DNA of 64,000 nucleotides from Datisca glomerata (lineage: Eukaryota > Streptophyta > Magnoliopsida > Cucurbitales > Datiscaceae). Within the stretch, counting starts at the first letter, position 1. Each line of letters begins with the position of its first letter. Under the pieces are notes generated by a model. The model made no database searches. It was given only the letters and a program-made list of their open reading frames with translations, and had not been told where the DNA came from. Position numbers and translations under genes: made by a program. The stretch lies in the NCBI GenBank assembly GCA_003255025.1, contig QANY01013423.1, positions 1,043,779 through 1,107,778 on the forward strand, written 5' to 3'. This document shows positions 12,580 through 23,960 of the stretch, piece after piece.

Positions 12580-13520
12580 ATAAATTTTCTTCTTGAATAA
12601 TTTTTACTCTTAGAAAATTATTTGTCAAAGTTTTTATTTTTGTTTTTGTAGAATGTTTTCTATAGGGTTTGTAAATTCTTTTAGGATTAAGATGAGAATT
12701 TTTCCTATTCTTTTAGGAATGAGCAATAGTAGTAATCCATATTGCTCACAGAAATTATCTAATTCATATTTGACAGTTTTCTTTTCCTTTTTAATTTGTT
12801 TATTAATTTTCAAGTTTATACACATTCTTAGACCTTGTTTTGTATTGTAGTGAGAATTGTACCGTAGGTGAGACTATTATGATCTATATTTCCTAGGTCA
12901 TCACCAATTATTGTTCTAATTTTATGGGCAAATAAATTGGGTAAGCCATTTATGAATTTTGTTTTCAAAAAGGATTGCTCACTATCATCCCTAGACATTA
13001 CTCTGGATACAAATATATTTTTGTACCTGTCAAAGTCACTTGGGGTAGGACACTTAAGATTGGTTAATTGGTCATGGATATGTGAAGTAACGTTACTTGG
13101 CTTTTCAATAAAATATTCAATTATTGGGTAAAATAGTGTATTAATGACATTAGACATTATTTCCTGATCCTCTCCAAGGATTGGGGTTCCTTCAGCATCA
13201 ATCTTTATTGTTGTAAGGATGATATTTTTAGATTGTTCAGTGAGATGCTTTTCCCACTAAGAATGAAGAATTCCTGTGAATCTTGTGACTAAAAAGCTTT
13301 ATTACCTCATTGTGAGGTAAATTGTGTTTGGTAATGTAACTGTTGGCTACCATAGCCATGTGCTGTAATTTGATGAGGACTTTATGTTTGAAAAGCCCAT
13401 CAATATTTTATTCATATAATTTCTCTACACAGTTGTAAAATTGATTAACTAAAGAAGATTCAGTAATTTGAATATCTGGAGGAATAAGCTTTTTATGCCA
13501 TTTCCTTTCCAGTTAATTGA
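12580..13520 (-). pseudogene. Pararetrovirus unit 2: coat-protein core remnant
   Basis: Two adjoining minus-strand frames, 12634-12825 and 12828-13157, are the same protein after one frameshift. The second holds the H-D-Q-L-T-N-L landmark and runs to a Lys/Asn-rich basic stretch before the knuckle. The continuous sequence at 13480-13510 is the uninterrupted version of the site occupied by the solo LTR in unit 1. Confidence 0.65.
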
Positions 13521-14220
13521 TTTCTAAATTTTATATTTTTTTTCTATATTGTACATGTTTGAAGATTCATGGACTATGGATGATTCATCGGTGGAATCTG
13601 ACCTATGACTTTCTGATTCAGGACTACTGCCTTGGTTAATTACCTTAACAGAAGAAGATGACTCAACATATTTATTCTTCAATTCTTGAAGTATTTTCGC
13701 AATCTTTTTATTGAGGGGGACAATATTTAGAGTGGTTATATCTGAAAATTTATTAAAGGGGTTTCTTTTAGAGATTCGTTAGGTTTAGGCTCACGAAGAT
13801 CATCAACCTCATTCTCACTTTTATCTAATTATTCTCCTATTGTTATTAAACTTTGTTTAGTGTAATTAAGTTGTTCAATAACCTTTTTATGATTAATTAT
13901 AATTTTCTCAGGTCGAGGATGGCTAGCAGTTACCCAACTGGAATCTTTCTTGACCCGTTTGGTCTTAAAAATTTACTTTAATATTCTTTTCGTAAATATC
14001 CTCGATATAATCAACGAAGAGCATATCAACTTTAAATTCTTGCATGAACGCCTTCCATTCAGCAATGATGATTTTTTTATCCATAGTGTATGCCTGTCTG
14101 AACCTATTGTGTCTATTGAGATTAATGGGTCATTCATGTGTTGGTTTAAAACCTCTAAATCAGACTTGTATTCTTGACTTAGGGTGCCTAAATTCAAAAC
14201 TAAAAGTTGGGGATTGACAG
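13521..14220 (-). pseudogene. Pararetrovirus unit 2: coat-protein N-terminal part
   Basis: Minus-strand remnant parallel to 5955-6660 and plus-strand 16900-17750. The 74-codon frame at 13973-14197 preserves the part just upstream. It has many stops and cannot be functional. Confidence 0.5.
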
Positions 14221-14900
14221 AATGTAAGGCTCCTTGAAAATCAGAGACAATTGGTGATTCAGATTCGTCAGATTGTTCAGTCTTATTATGAAAGATTGGT
14301 TGTCTGACTTGGGAATTTGTGGCTATATGCCTTTAATTCTTAATTTTTTTTACTTTTTTTCTTATTCCAATTGATGGATTCTAAGATCATGACTATAATT
14401 GACAGTGGATGTAGAAAAAGAATTCCTAGGGGTTCTAGACTGGTTAAACGCTCTAATTTGAGGATTAGAATTGAAAGGTTAAAAATTAATTTTAACAGTA
14501 CCATCCATGTACTGCTGGATATAATCAATATTTTCAATTATTTTTACATGATATTGAGGCTTGAAGGAAGCAACATACCATGTTGATTTATAAATTTTTT
14601 TACTAGTGAATTTGGATATATTCCATACCCTATGATCTACATGATCATCTCCTAAATATTCAAAATGTTCTTCATTAATTTGTCTAAATTTGTATTCATT
14701 TTAGACCTACTGATACAAGACTGATTACTTCTAAATAACCTCTCATTGCTCAAGATAACTAAATTATTCTTATGATTAAAAATTTCATCATGTATTTTGA
14801 TTATCAAACATGTTATGACTTCTACAATCTCCTAAGAAATCACTCTTCTCCCCTTTATTTTTTCAACTACCTTACCCTCAGGATTTATGTATCTAAGAGG
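14221..14900 (-). pseudogene. Pararetrovirus unit 2: movement-protein region remnant
   Basis: Sequence around 14560-14600 (minus) is the reverse complement of 15928-15976 (plus), a movement-protein landmark. Much of the gene is deleted relative to plus-strand copies: the distance to the coat-protein landmarks is about 0.6 kb shorter here than in unit 3. Confidence 0.55.
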
Positions 14901-15157
14901 TCTTATTGGGGTGTATGAAGCAAACCTATTAGAAGCTGATACGTCAGATTCACATATTAGAAAATCAAAGATTACAGAAAAATAATCAAGCATAAAAATA
15001 ACCAGCCACTTAGGCGGAGAGTCAAATTAAATAAAAATAATTAAGCAAGTAAGCAAGTAAATAATAATGGCAATAATAACCATCCACTTGAGCGGTGAAG
15101 ATAATAATTAAGCATGTATTAAACAAGTATTAAGCAGTAAAATACCTTACCAGGTTT

Positions 15158-15170
15158 GGCTATGATACCA
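15158..15170 (-). promoter_or_regulatory. tRNA-Met primer-binding site (unit 2)
   Basis: The minus strand reads TGGTATCATAGCC, one mismatch from consensus, embedded in the same leader context as the other sites. Confidence 0.75.
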
Positions 15171-15376
15171 AAAGACGTGGAGTTGAGTATAATTTAATAG
15201 TAATATAAAGATAGGGTATTATAAGCAAGAAGAACAACAAGTGGCTGATTATTGTTTCTATTTCGTATAAGTTTCTATTTGGTTTACTTTAGCCAAGTGG
15301 GCGGGTATTAACTTTTGGTATCTTGCTTATAATACCCTGTATTAATAACCTAAATTATACAAAAGTCCATCTCTTT

Positions 15377-15390
15377 TCGTATCAGAGCCA
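15377..15390 (+). promoter_or_regulatory. tRNA-Met primer-binding site (unit 3, plus strand)
   Basis: The plus strand reads TCGTATCAGAGCCA, one mismatch from consensus. It mirrors the site at 15158-15170 across the inversion centre near 15270. Confidence 0.8.
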
Positions 15391-15639
15391 AACCTGGTAA
15401 GGTATTTACTATTTCTTAATTACTGTGCATAATTATTGTTCTTCACCGCCCAAGTGGCTGGTTCTTATTGCTATTATTGCTTACTTGCTTCTTTGAATAA
15501 TTATTTTTATTTAATCTGACTCTTTGCCCAAGTTACAAGTTATTTTTATAATTGATTATTTCTCTGTAATCTTTAATTTTTTAATCTGTGAATCTGATGT
15601 ATCAGTTTTAATACATAAATCCCGATGGTAGTATAGTTG

Positions 15640-16560
15640 TAGAGGAAAATGGGAGAAGAATGTATTTTTAGGAGGTTGTAGAAGTTATAGTAGATTTGAA
15701 AATCAAAATACATGATGAAATTTATAATCATAAGAATAATTTAGTTATCTTGAGTCATGAGCAAGAATAATTTAGTTATCTTGAGTCATGAGTAGATTAT
15801 TTAGAAATAATTTTTCTTGTAGCAATAGGTCTACAATGAACATAATACCAGACATAATTAATGAATAACATTTTGAATACTTAGGAGATGATCATGTAGA
15901 TCATAAGGTATGGAATATACCCAAAATTTCTAGTAAAGAAATTTATAAATCTACATGGTCTGTTGCTTCCTTCAAGCCTCACCATCATGTAAAAATAATT
16001 AAAAAATATATGCTCTTGGGAAAGAGCATGAAACTTGTCAATTATTTTCTTCTAATGCAATTAAACATCACATTAAAGAAGGATATAATTTCCTTCACTT
16101 TGGTTTAATCTAGATTGGAGTTAAACCACTCACAAGAAGATGCCTTAATACTTCTGTCTTGTTAGCCTTGCATGATGTAATATTTATAGATTTTAATAAT
16201 AGTATTTTAGGATTAATTGAATCATACTTTGTAATGGTCCAATCGATTTTGATTGTTTTCCAGATTTTTCTGTTAGTTTAACAGACCCACATATTTTTAA
16301 ATCCTTAACTTTGAATATCAAAACTAGTGGTTACCAAATCTTTGAAGGTGCCCAACCTCTAGTTTTGATTTTTAGAATACATTACAAAGTTACCAAAATC
16401 AATATAAATTTTCAAGCCATCAATAGGAGTCCAAAAAATCAAACCATGTTGATTCAATCTAGAAAAAGTAATGCTAATATTAGAATTCTTCAAACTATTA
16501 GGTGGTGTGATATTACTTTGCCTACAAATTGACTTTTAACCAATGAAAGCCAACCCACTT
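15640..16560 (+). pseudogene. Pararetrovirus unit 3: movement-protein region remnant
   Basis: Plus-strand sequence closely parallel to 18950-19620. Frame 16311-16532 keeps the C-terminal half; the region before it has several stops. The N-terminal part (15640-15930), absent from unit 4, follows the leader directly. By position and by likeness to 19154-19402 it is the 30K-type movement protein. Confidence 0.6.
15731..15792. repeat. 31-bp tandem duplication (unit 3)
   Basis: Two near-identical 31-bp copies (15731-15761 and 15762-15792) contain AATTTAGTTATCTTGAGTC. The same duplication with the same period occurs inverted at 29151-29212, but units 1 and 2 have only one copy. Confidence 0.85.
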
Positions 16561-16799
16561 CAATTCAATGCCCAATTGAAGATATTGATTACATTCAATA
16601 ATACATGGATGATACTGTTAAAATTAATTTTCAGTCTTCTAGTTCTAATCCTCAAATTTGAGAGTTTAGTCAGTCTAGCTCTCCTAGGAGTTACTTTTCT
16701 GAATCTACTGTAAATAATAGTCAATATCTTAGAATTCATCAATTGGATCAAGAATTAAAAAAATAAAAAAATTTAAGATTTTTAAAGGCATAACGACAA

Positions 16800-17760
16800 G
16801 TTCCTAAGTCAGTCAACCAATATTTGATAATAAGACTTAACAATCTACAAATCTTAATCATCGACTGCCTCATATTTTCAAGGAGCCTTACCTCTTGTCA
16901 ATCCCTAACTTTTAGTTTTAAATTTAGGCACCCTAAGCCAAGAATACAAGCCTGATTGGGAAGGTTTAACCCAACACGTCATTGACCCAACCAATCTCAA
17001 TAGACGTAATAGGTTTAGAAAGACATACAATATTGATCAAAGAAAATTATCCTTGTTGAATGGAAGGCGTTCATGCAAGAATTTAGAGTTAATATATTTT
17101 TCCTTGATTATATCGATGATATTTACGAAAAAAATATTAAAATAATTTCTAAGACCAAATGGGTCAAGGAAGACTCCAGTTGGGTTACTGCTAGCCATCC
17201 CCCACCTAAGAAAATTATAATTAATCATAAAAGTTCTTTAATCACTACTTCTTTTAAGATTCCAAAGGAAGAATAACCCAATAAAAAAGGTGTTGAACAA
17301 CTTATTTATACTAATCAAAGTTTAATAATAGAAGGAAAACAATTAGATAAAATTGAGAATAAGGTTGATGATTTTCATGAGCCTAGATCTAATGAATCTC
17401 TGAAAGAAACTTCTATAATACATCTTTCAGATAAAGCTACCTTATATTGTTCTTCTCAATAAAAAGACTGATAAAATATTTTAAGAATTGAAGAATAAAT
17501 TTGTTGAGTCATCTTCTTCTGTTAAGAAAATTAACCAAGACAGTAGTTCTGAATCAGAAAGTCATAGGTCAGGTTTCACCTATGAATCATCTATAATCCA
17601 CGAATCTTCAAACATCCACAATATTGAAGAAAAAATTAAAAATTTAGAAATCAATAAACTGAAAATTATTGAATCTTCTTTAGTTAAACAATTTTCTATC
17701 TCTACAGAAAAATTATATGAATCGAATATTGATGGTCTTTCAGAATAGAAAGTCCTCAAC
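16800..17760 (+). pseudogene. Pararetrovirus unit 3: coat-protein N-terminal part
   Basis: Two plus-strand frames, 17073-17276 (landmark S-S-W-V-T-A-S-H-P) and 17488-17748 (Ser/Glu/Lys/Ile-rich, probable coiled-coil segment), belong to one decayed gene. They are separated by stops at 17275 and about 17460. A matching fragment is found at 29820-30060. Confidence 0.55.
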
Positions 17761-18930
17761 AAATTATAGCACATGACTATGGTAGCCAACAATTAGATTA
17801 CCACATAAAATTTGCCTCATAATGAGGTAATAAAACTTTTAGTCACATGATTCACAAGAATGATTCATTCATGATGGGAAAAGCATCTCACTGAAGAATA
17901 AAAAATACCATACTTACAACAATAAAGATTGATACTAAAGGAACACCAATCCTTGGAGAGGATCGAGAAACAATGTCTGATACCATTAATACACTCTTCT
18001 ACACAATAATTGAACATTTTATTGGAACGTCAAGTAATGTTACTTCGCGTATCCATGACCAATTAACTAATCTTAAGTGTCCTACCCTAAGTGATTTTGA
18101 CTGGTATAAAAATGTATTTTTGTCTAGGGTAACGTAAAAGAGATTATAGTAATCAGCCCTTTTGTAAAGAAAAATTCATAAATGACTTACCAAAATTGTT
18201 TTCTCATAAAATTAGATCAGTCCTTAGTGATGACCTAGGAAATATAGACGTTAATACTCTCACCTACAGTAAAATTATCACTACAATACAAAAAGAAGAT
18301 TTAAGAATGTGTATAGACATAAAAATCTATAAACAAATTAAAAAGGAATAGAAAACTGTCAAATGTGAATTAAGCAATTTCTGTTAGCAACATGGACTAC
18401 CTGGTATTGCTCCTTCCCAAAAGAATATTAAAAATTCGCATCTTAGTCCTAAAAGAATTTACAAACCATATAGGAAAAAATACCACAAACAGAAAAATAA
18501 AAATTTTGACAAATACTTTTCTAAGAATAAAAATTATTCAAAAGGAAAATTCAATAAATAATTTGTTGGTTAAAGTAAAATAAAGTGTTTCAAGTGTGGC
18601 CAGAATGGTCATTTTTCCAACACTTATCAAGTCAAAAATAAAATTAATCAATTAAAAATCTTTGAAGAAGATAAATATGAATTGCTTAGAATTATAGAAA
18701 CCATAAAAGATTATGAAAGTATTAATGAAGATTTAGGAGAATTTGAATCCTTTGAATTTGACGAATCAAACTCTTCAAGTTCTGACATTGATTCTCCAAA
18801 CATCTCTATGGGTGCAGGGATAGCTGTTGTCTGAAAATTGTTAATGTTTTAAATAAAAATGAAGAATACCTTGAGAGACTTAGAAATGTAATTAAAAAGA
18901 AAGAAAATATACGAAGTCTAATAATAGTAA
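17760..18930 (+). pseudogene. Pararetrovirus unit 3: coat-protein core, zinc knuckle and start of coiled coil
   Basis: The core runs from 17760 with several stops. A Lys/Asn/Tyr-rich basic stretch (18390-18580) precedes the knuckle at 18592-18635, where the first three ligands (C-F-K-C, H) remain and the last cysteine has become tyrosine. An acidic Ser/Glu/Asp stretch and the start of the coiled coil follow. The sequence then jumps, near 18925-18935, into movement-protein sequence of unit 4. Confidence 0.65.
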
Positions 18931-18934
18931 AGAA

Positions 18935-19640
18935 ATTTATAATTCAACATAGTGTGTTGCTTCCTTCAAGTCTCAGTATCATGTAAAAATAATTGAAAAA
19001 ATATATGCTTTTGGAAAAGAGCATAAAACTTTGCAATTACTTTCTCCTAATGCAGTTAAACATCACATTGAAAAAGGATATAATTTCCTTCATATTGGTT
19101 TAGTCTAGATTGGAGTAAAACCACTTTCAATAAGGGACCTTAATACTTCTGTCTTGTTAGTCGTACGTGATGCAAGATTTATAAATTTTAATGATAGTAT
19201 TTTAGGATTAATTGAATCTTCACTTTGTGATGGTCAAATCCATTTACATTATTTTTCAGAATTGTCCGTTAGTTTAACATGCCCTCATATTCTTAAATCC
19301 TTAACTTTAAATATCAAAACTAGTTGTTACCACATCATTGAAGGTGCTCAACCTCTAGCTTTGATTTTTAGAATACATTACAAAGTAACCAAAACAATAT
19401 GAATTTCCAAGCCATTAATAAGAGTCCAAAAAATCAAACTCTATTAATACAATCTAGTAAATTAATGCTAATATTATAGTCCCTAAAACCATTAAGTGGT
19501 ATGATATTACTTTGCCTACAAATTGACTTCAACCAATGAAAGCTAACCCACTCCAGTTCAACGCCAAATTGAAGATATTGATTATATCCGGAGTACATGG
19601 CTAGTACTGTTAAAATTAATTTTCAATCTTCCAATTCTAA
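18935..19640 (+). pseudogene. Pararetrovirus unit 4: movement protein (best-preserved copy, 5' truncated)
   Basis: Frame 19154-19402 (82 codons) is the cleanest movement-protein stretch in the window, and flanking sequence extends it in both directions past stops. Its pattern of a conserved N-F-N-D-S segment, a L-T-L-N-I-K-T segment and a final I-H-Y-K segment resembles the 30K-superfamily (viral MP) domain of Caulimoviridae. These proteins widen or tubulate plasmodesmata. The N-terminus is missing because unit 4 starts inside the gene at the junction with unit 3. Confidence 0.62.
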
Positions 19641-20560
19641 TCATCAAATTAGAGAGTTTAACCAGTTTAGCACTCTTAGTAGTTCCTTTTCTGAATCCAC
19701 TATCAATCATAGTCAAGATCTTAGAATCCATAAATTGGAACAAGAATTAAAAAATAAAAAAATAAAAAATTAAGATTTAAAGGCATAGTCACAAGTTTTC
19801 AAGTCAGTCAACCAATATTTGATAATAAGACCGACGACCTCTGATTTTCAAAGAGTTTTACCTCCTGTCAATCCCTAACTTTTAGTTTTAAATTTAGGGG
19901 TAATTTGTAAGACCAAATGGGTCAAGGAAGACTCCAGTTGGGTGACTACCCCATCCCCTACTTGGAAAAATTATAATTAATCATAAAAATTCTTTAATCA
20001 CTACTTCTCAGTTTAAAAAAAATTATAAGGAAGAATAACCCAATAAAAAGATTATTGAACTACTTAATTACACTAATCAAAGTTTAATAACAATAGAAAA
20101 ATAATTAGATAAAATTGAGAATAAAGTTAATGATCTTAATGAGCCTAAACCTAATGAATCTTTGAAAAACCTCTTTTAATAAATCTTTCAGACAAAACCA
20201 CTCTAAATATTGTCTCCCTCAATAAAAAGATTGATAAAATGCTTTAAAAATTGAAGAATAAATATGTTGAGCCATCTTCTTCTATTAAGATAATTAACCA
20301 AGACAACAGTTCTGAATCAGAAAGTCATAGGCTAGATTCCTCCTATGAATCATCCATAGTCCATGAATCTTCAAACATTCATAATATTGAAGAAATTTTT
20401 TAAAATTTAGAAATGAATAAATTGGAAAGGGAGTGGCATAAGGTATTCAAATTACTGAATCTTCTTTAGTTAATCAGTTTTCTGTCACTGCAGAAAAATT
20501 ATATGAATGGAATATTGATGGTCTGTCAGAACAGAAAGTGCTCAACAAATTATAGCACAT
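19640..20560 (+). pseudogene. Pararetrovirus unit 4: coat-protein N-terminal part
   Basis: Plus-strand sequence parallel to 16560-17760 but with internal deletions; for example, the stretch before the S-S-W-V landmark near 19930 is shortened. The Ser/Glu-rich segment lies at 20270-20480. No long frame remains. Confidence 0.5.
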
Positions 20561-21870
20561 GGCTATGGTAGCCAACCGTTACATTAACACACACAATTTG
20601 CCTCACAATCATGTCATAAAACTTTTAGTTACAGGATTCGCAGGAATGCTTCATTCCTGTGAAAGAAAGATCTCGATAAAGAATCTAAAAATACCATCCT
20701 TACAGCAATACAAATTTATGCTGAAGGAACCACAATCCTTGGAGAGGATCAAGAAATAATGTCTGATGTCATTAATATACTCTTCTACACAATAATTGAA
20801 CATTTCATTGGAACGCCAAGTAATGTTACTTCACATATCCATGACCAATTAACCATAGTTGTCCTACCATATTTGATTTTTACTGTATAAAAATATATTT
20901 TTATATAAAGCAATGTCTAGGGATGATAGTAATAAGCCATTTTAGAAAGAAAAATTCATAAATGGCTTTATCAAATTTGTTTACCCACAAAATTAGAACA
21001 GTCCATTGTAATGACCTAGGAAAATATAGACTATAGTAGTCTCACTGATAGTACAATTATTACTACAATACAAAAGGTCTAAGAATGTGTATAGATGTGA
21101 AGATTAATGAGCAAATTGAAAAGGAAAAGAAAACTGTCAAATATGAATTAGGCAATATGGATTACATGCTATTGCTCATTCTCAAAAGAATAGAAAAAAT
21201 TCTCATCTTAATCCTAAAAGAATATATAAATCATATAGGAAAAAATTGCACAAAAACAAAAATAAAAATTTTGACAAATACTTTTTTAAGAATAAAAATT
21301 ATTCAAGAAGAAAATTTTCAATAAAAAATTTGTTGATAAAAATAAAATCAAGTGTTTTAGGTGTGGCCAGAATGATCATTTTTCCAACACTTGTCAAGTC
21401 AAACATTAAATTAATCAATTAAAAATATTTGAAGAAGATAAATAAGAATTATTTAGAATTATAGAAATTATAAATTATTATGAAAGTAGTAATAAAGATT
21501 TAGAAGAATTTGAATCCTCTGAATCTGACGAATCAAACTTTTCAAGTTCTGAATGTGATTCTCCTAACATCTCTATGTGGTGCAAGAATAGCTGTTGTAA
21601 AAAAATTGTTAATGTTTTAAATAAAAATGAAGAACAAGAAAATTTTTTGTTAGATTTAATTAGTAAAATTGAAATTCTTGAACTAATGCAAGAATACCTT
21701 GAAAAACTTAGGAAGGTAATTCAAAAGAAAGAAAATATCAAATCTAATAATATACTGCAGACATTTCACAAACTCTTGAAAAAATCAACAAAGTTAAAGG
21801 AAATGAGAAAGAAGTTACTTACACGAACTTCAAAAGAAATAAAAAATATTAAAATTAAAGTAAAAAATTA
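20559..21870 (+). pseudogene. Pararetrovirus unit 4: coat-protein core, intact zinc knuckle, coiled coil
   Basis: Frames at 20559-20759, 21085-21324 and 21575-21871 are pieces of one protein broken by frameshifts. The knuckle at 21350-21400 keeps all four ligands (C-x2-C-x4-H-x4-C), the only copy in the window to do so. It is preceded by a Lys/Asn-rich basic region and followed by an acidic region. The last frame starts with a C-x4-CC cluster and continues as a Leu/Glu/Lys coiled coil. In Caulimoviridae the knuckle binds pregenomic RNA for packaging. Confidence 0.68.
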
Positions 21871-21989
21871 AAAGATTCAAACACAATAATAACAAAGAAT
21901 TAAATCTTTTAAAGATAAAGAATTTAATTAAAAATTATGAATCCAGTAAATTAGGAGAACCTAGCTATTGTCAAAATCCAAGATGATGA

Positions 21990-22560
21990 TAACTTCATTC
22001 AAATCTTTAATCACATCAAAAATTAAAAAATGGCACATAATGTTCAGAATAATAATTCAATATTTTAATTTCACATTAATGGCTCTTATTGATTCAAGAA
22101 CTTATTTGAATTGTATGTAGGAAGGATTTGTTCATACCAAGTACTTCAAGAAGATAAAAGAATCTTTATCCTCTGCAACGGTACTAGAATGCATTTCAAT
22201 TATGAAATCCTTAAAATTCATATTTACCAAGAGAATGTATGTTTTAAATTATCATTTGTTTTAATAAAAAATATGACAGATAAAATTATTTTGGATTTAC
22301 CATTAATTTCTCTGTTGTATCCTTTTACAATAGAGTATGATAGGATAATTACTTATCTCATAGATAAACCTATCAAATTCAATTTCCTTCTTTTTCTCAC
22401 CATGATAAATTGAAAACTTTAAAACAAAAATTTATTTATAAAACTGTGAATTTAGTTTCTTGTAAAGAAAAACAATTATGTTTTCTACAATGTGAAATAA
22501 AATTTAAAGAATTGAAGAACAACTTCAAAATCCTTCTCTTCAAAACAAATTAAAATTTTT
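21990..22560 (+). pseudogene. Pararetrovirus unit 4: aspartic protease remnant
   Basis: Frame 22111-22413 plus upstream sequence. The active-site region near 22085-22115 reads D-S-R-T where D-S-G-A is expected. A hydrophobic I-L-D-L-P segment about 60 residues downstream fits the second half of the retroviral-type protease fold. The frame breaks at about 22410. Confidence 0.62.
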
Positions 22561-23300
22561 GAACAAAATTTTTTTAAAGAATTATGTGCAGACATTCCCA
22601 ATTCTTTCTGGCACATGAAATACCATAATGTCAGTCTGCCTTACATGAAGGGATTTGATGAAAAAATATCCCTACCAAGACACGACTAATTCAAACGAAT
22701 TGTGAGATGCTTGAGTTCTATAAGAAAGAAATTACAGAATTTTTCAATAATAAAAATTATTATTATAAGGAGCAAATCTAATTGGTCTTGCTCGGCCTTT
22801 TATGTCCAAAAGGCTAGCGAAATTGAACGACGAGTTCCTCGACTAGTAATTAATTACAAGCTCCTTAACAATATTTTAGAATGGACAAGATATCCTATAC
22901 CAAACAAAATGGACTTAATCGACATGCTTGGAGATGTTATTGTATTCTCTAAGTTTGACATGAAATTTAGATTCTGGCAAATCTAGATAAATGAAAATAA
23001 TAAATACAAAACTGCATTTGTAACTCCATTTGACCATTACGAATGGAATATGCCTTTTGGTCTTAAAATGCTCCTAGTGAATTCCATAATATAATGAATG
23101 AAATATTTAATCAATTTACTTATTCTCAATTTTTTACATTGATGATGTTCTTATTTTCTAAAGATTAATATATCAATATTGGAAACACCTTGAATTGTCT
23201 GCTAGGATAAAAAAATAAAATGGTTTAGTTATCTCTGCAAATAAATCAAATTGTTTCAATCTATTATCAAATTTCTAGGATTTGAAATATACTATTCCAT
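22560..23300 (+). pseudogene. Pararetrovirus unit 4: reverse transcriptase remnant
   Basis: Frame 22702-22986 holds the fingers/palm part, with V-P-R-L-V-I-N-Y followed by P-I-P-N-K and ending F-S-K-F-D-M-K-F-R-F-W-Q-I, close to the motif A region of Caulimoviridae and Ty3-type enzymes. The YIDD box is at 23137-23157 in another frame, with a stop close after it. Family knowledge: this enzyme copies pregenomic RNA from the tRNA-Met primer. Stops and frameshifts make it inactive. Confidence 0.78.
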
Positions 23301-23960
23301 TATTAACCAATTGATCGAGTCATACAATTTACTAATAAATTTCTCAATGAAATCCTTGATAAAACTTAACTACAAAGATTTCTAGGATCATTGAATACAT
23401 ATATGATTTTTACAACAATTTGAGAATTGATTGTAAGCCTCTTTTTGAAAGGCTTAAGAAAAGTCCCCCTCCTTGGACAACTGTCCATACTAATTTAATT
23501 AAGAAAATTAAAACTCATGTTACGACACTTCCTTATCTTGGCATTAGTACTAATAATTTTTTTAAAATTGTTCAAACTGATGCTTCTGAACTTGGATATG
23601 GAGATATCTTATTACAAAAAATCTCCCTAGAATCACCTGAACAAATTGTCAGATTCACATCTGGGACTTGGACCCACTCACAAATTAGTTACAGTACTAT
23701 TAAAAAGGAAAATTTAGCAGTTGTAAATTTATGTATTAAAAAATTTCAAGATGATTCGTTAAATAAAAAATTTCTTTTAAAAATTTGATTACAAATCTGT
23801 AAAACATGTTTTAGAAAAAAATGTAAAAAAATATTGCTTCCAAACAAATTTCTGCTAGATGTCAATCTATCCTTAGCATTTTTTTTATTTTGACATTGAA
23901 TTTATTCAAGGCATTAATAATTCAATTCATGACTTCCTTACTCATGAATTCTTACAGGGT
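23300..23960 (+). pseudogene. Pararetrovirus unit 4: RNase H remnant
   Basis: Frame 23420-23788 (122 codons) contains the RNase H landmarks T-D-A-S-E-L-G-Y-G (first catalytic Asp) and S-T-I-K-K-E-N (catalytic Glu). It is the best-preserved RNase H in the window. The C-terminal part continues past a stop to about 23960. It degrades template RNA during reverse transcription in intact viruses. Confidence 0.75.
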
